A stretch of 33,019 nucleotides of DNA, from NCBI GenBank assembly GCA_905202485.1, contig CAJKRY010000013.1, forward strand, positions 1 to 33,019, read 5' to 3'. Under the pieces are notes generated by a model. The model searched no databases. It saw only the letters and a list, made by a program, of their open reading frames with translations, and was not told where the DNA came from. Both the position numbers and the translations under genes were made by a program. Source of the stretch: an uncultured Methanomassiliicoccus sp. (GTDB lineage Archaea; Thermoplasmatota; Thermoplasmata; Methanomassiliicoccales; Methanomassiliicoccaceae). Numbering within the stretch: position 1 is the stretch's first letter; each line of letters starts with the position of its first letter. Shown piece by piece: positions 31,953 through 33,019 of this stretch.

Positions 31953-32839
31953 ACGATCTTCCCCAGTGCTTTGATTCGTACGCTCTTGAAGAATGCGTGC
32001 TTCCAGTAGGCTCTGCCGGCAAAAATGCCGTGGCAGATCTCTGCTTTACAAAAAGCGGTGAAAAAACGTATCTGTCCAGAAACTACAATGTCACTCCAGC
32101 TAAAGTTCTTCATGCATTATACTACGACGAACTGCGCCCCGGCATGCCTTATGTGATATTTGTCAATCCTACAGCCGGTATAATTGAAGGGGACAGATAC
32201 ACATATGATATCAGGCTGGATGAAGGTGCTGAAGCTTTTATTACAGACAATGCAGCAACCAAAATTTACAGGATGGACAGCAACTACGGCAGCAGAATCA
32301 CAAATGTTTCTTTAGGTGCCGGAAGCCGTCTGGAGTACATTCCTAAAGAGAACATCGCCTTTGCCAGATCAAGATGGCATCAGGACGTAACATTTAATCT
32401 GGAAGGCGATGCAGCGTTGTTTTATTCTGAAATATTCTGTCCCGGAAGAATTGCCAGAGGAGAATCATGGGATTTTGATGCATATTCTTCCCGCACTAAA
32501 ATCATACAGGATGGAAAGACTGTAACTATTGACAATCTGCTGTGGACATCTGAAGATAAAGAACGTTCTGAAACTTTATTCGGTGGCATGAATTACTATC
32601 TTACTGCTTACATGATTTCCCCGTCAATGCTAAGCTCTCAAAATGATCTGAATTTCTGCTGCGTGCACGGAGGTGTCAGTGAGCTTCCTTACGAGTGCGG
32701 ATTGGTTGCCAAAGCTCTCTCTGATGACATTGACGATCTGAAAGATTTCCAATTGAGTTTGTGGAATGCATTCAGAAAAGCTGAAACTGGTGAAAAAGCT
32801 CCAAACCTAAGAATGCAGTACGGGAGATTTGGATTTTGA
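31949..32839 (+). CDS. ureD: Urease accessory protein UreD (UreH)
   Basis: UreD, 296 residues, is the scaffold that binds apo-urease and, with UreF and UreG, channels nickel into the active site. Family features are VTPAKVLHALYYDELRPGMP, VNPTAGIIEGDRYTYDIRL, ITDNAATKIYRMD, LEYIPKENIAFARSRWHQ and a late C-V-H-G. The start is TTG 31949, overlapping the ureG stop as TTGA. The gene closes a seven-gene operon in the order ABC-E-F-G-D. No urea transporter or nickel importer follows within the window. Confidence 0.93.
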   Translation: MNDLPQCFDSYALEECVLPVGSAGKNAVADLCFTKSGEKTYLSRNYNVTPAKVLHALYYDELRPGMPYVIFVNPTAGIIEGDRYTYDIRLDEGAEAFITDNAATKIYRMDSNYGSRITNVSLGAGSRLEYIPKENIAFARSRWHQDVTFNLEGDAALFYSEIFCPGRIARGESWDFDAYSSRTKIIQDGKTVTIDNLLWTSEDKERSETLFGGMNYYLTAYMISPSMLSSQNDLNFCCVHGGVSELPYECGLVAKALSDDIDDLKDFQLSLWNAFRKAETGEKAPNLRMQYGRFGF

Positions 32840-32961
32840 TTCTGTAAACTCTTTAGATATTTTTCTAATATCAACGGTTCAAAATCAGTAGCAGTTGAAG
32901 AGAAGTAAGAGTGAACATTCGTGTTGATCTTTTTATTACATACAGAAAAGACATACTAACC

Positions 32962-33019
32962 GTAGGTAGGTAGGTAGGTAGGTAGGTAGGTAGGTAGGTA
33001 GGTAGGTAGGTAGGTAGGT
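32962..33019. repeat. (GTAG)n tetranucleotide repeat at right window edge
   Basis: From 32962 to the window end the sequence is an uninterrupted GTAG repeat, about 14.5 copies in 58 bp. It runs off the edge. The 120 bp between the ureD stop and the repeat holds no recognisable gene. Such a repeat is unusual in archaea and may be a slippage-prone tract or an assembly artefact. Confidence 0.9.

Overview
The window looks like part of a euryarchaeal chromosome, most likely from the Thermoplasmata/Methanomassiliicoccales side of the tree. Supporting signs are an archaeal TATA-binding protein, an Orc1/Cdc6 initiator, archaeal TATA/BRE promoters with short or no leaders, a tRNA with an apparent BHB-type intron, and bacterial-type GyrB/GyrA. 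Nearly all genes end in TGA or TAA. One recombinase reads through an in-frame TAG into a plausible N-terminal domain, which would fit a pyrrolysine-using lineage. No methanogenesis or pyl gene lies in the window, so the assignment is inference. Both window ends are short tandem repeats (12-bp units on the left, 4-bp units on the right), as expected if assembly broke at repeats.

Layout: (1) 1-6254: an AlbA_2/Schlafen-type regulator, truA, a TrmJ-type tRNA methyltransferase, a tandem ribbon-helix-helix protein with a likely operator, tbp, a TatD-like hydrolase that appears to start at a non-AUG codon, and the tyrosine recombinase with the upstream TAG. (2) 6255-13073: a very long Lhr helicase, a small Cys-rich HTH regulator, an archaeal 8-oxoguanine glycosylase, and tRNA-Thr(CGT) with a 24-nt insertion in its D-arm. 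(3) 13074-16817: an accessory block with an AAA/PD-(D/E)XK protein, a DUF4143 ATPase and three 23-bp iterons. (4) 16818-18838: a paired CrcB/Fluc fluoride channel and thiC. (5) 19064-24707: a probable gyrB-gyrA-cdc6 operon. (6) 24708-26785: a second DUF4143 ATPase behind two perfect 18-bp palindromic sites, and a broken AlbA_2-family gene. (7) 26786-32839: a second CrcB pair followed by a complete urease operon, ureABC-E-F-G-D.

How the parts fit: ureABC encode the nickel enzyme and ureE/F/G/D its nickel-insertion machinery, joined by tight overlaps (ATGA, ATGA, a 17-bp overlap, TTGA). The fluoride exporter just upstream may matter because fluoride inhibits urease. GyrB/GyrA and Orc1/Cdc6 join supercoiling to replication initiation. 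Lhr and the glycosylase form a DNA-repair-leaning pair.

The points most worth checking are the in-frame TAG in the recombinase, the D-arm tRNA intron, the natural Cys-to-Thr change in the urease flap, the non-AUG start of the TatD-like gene, and the promoter palindromes and iterons beside the RHH and DUF4143 genes.
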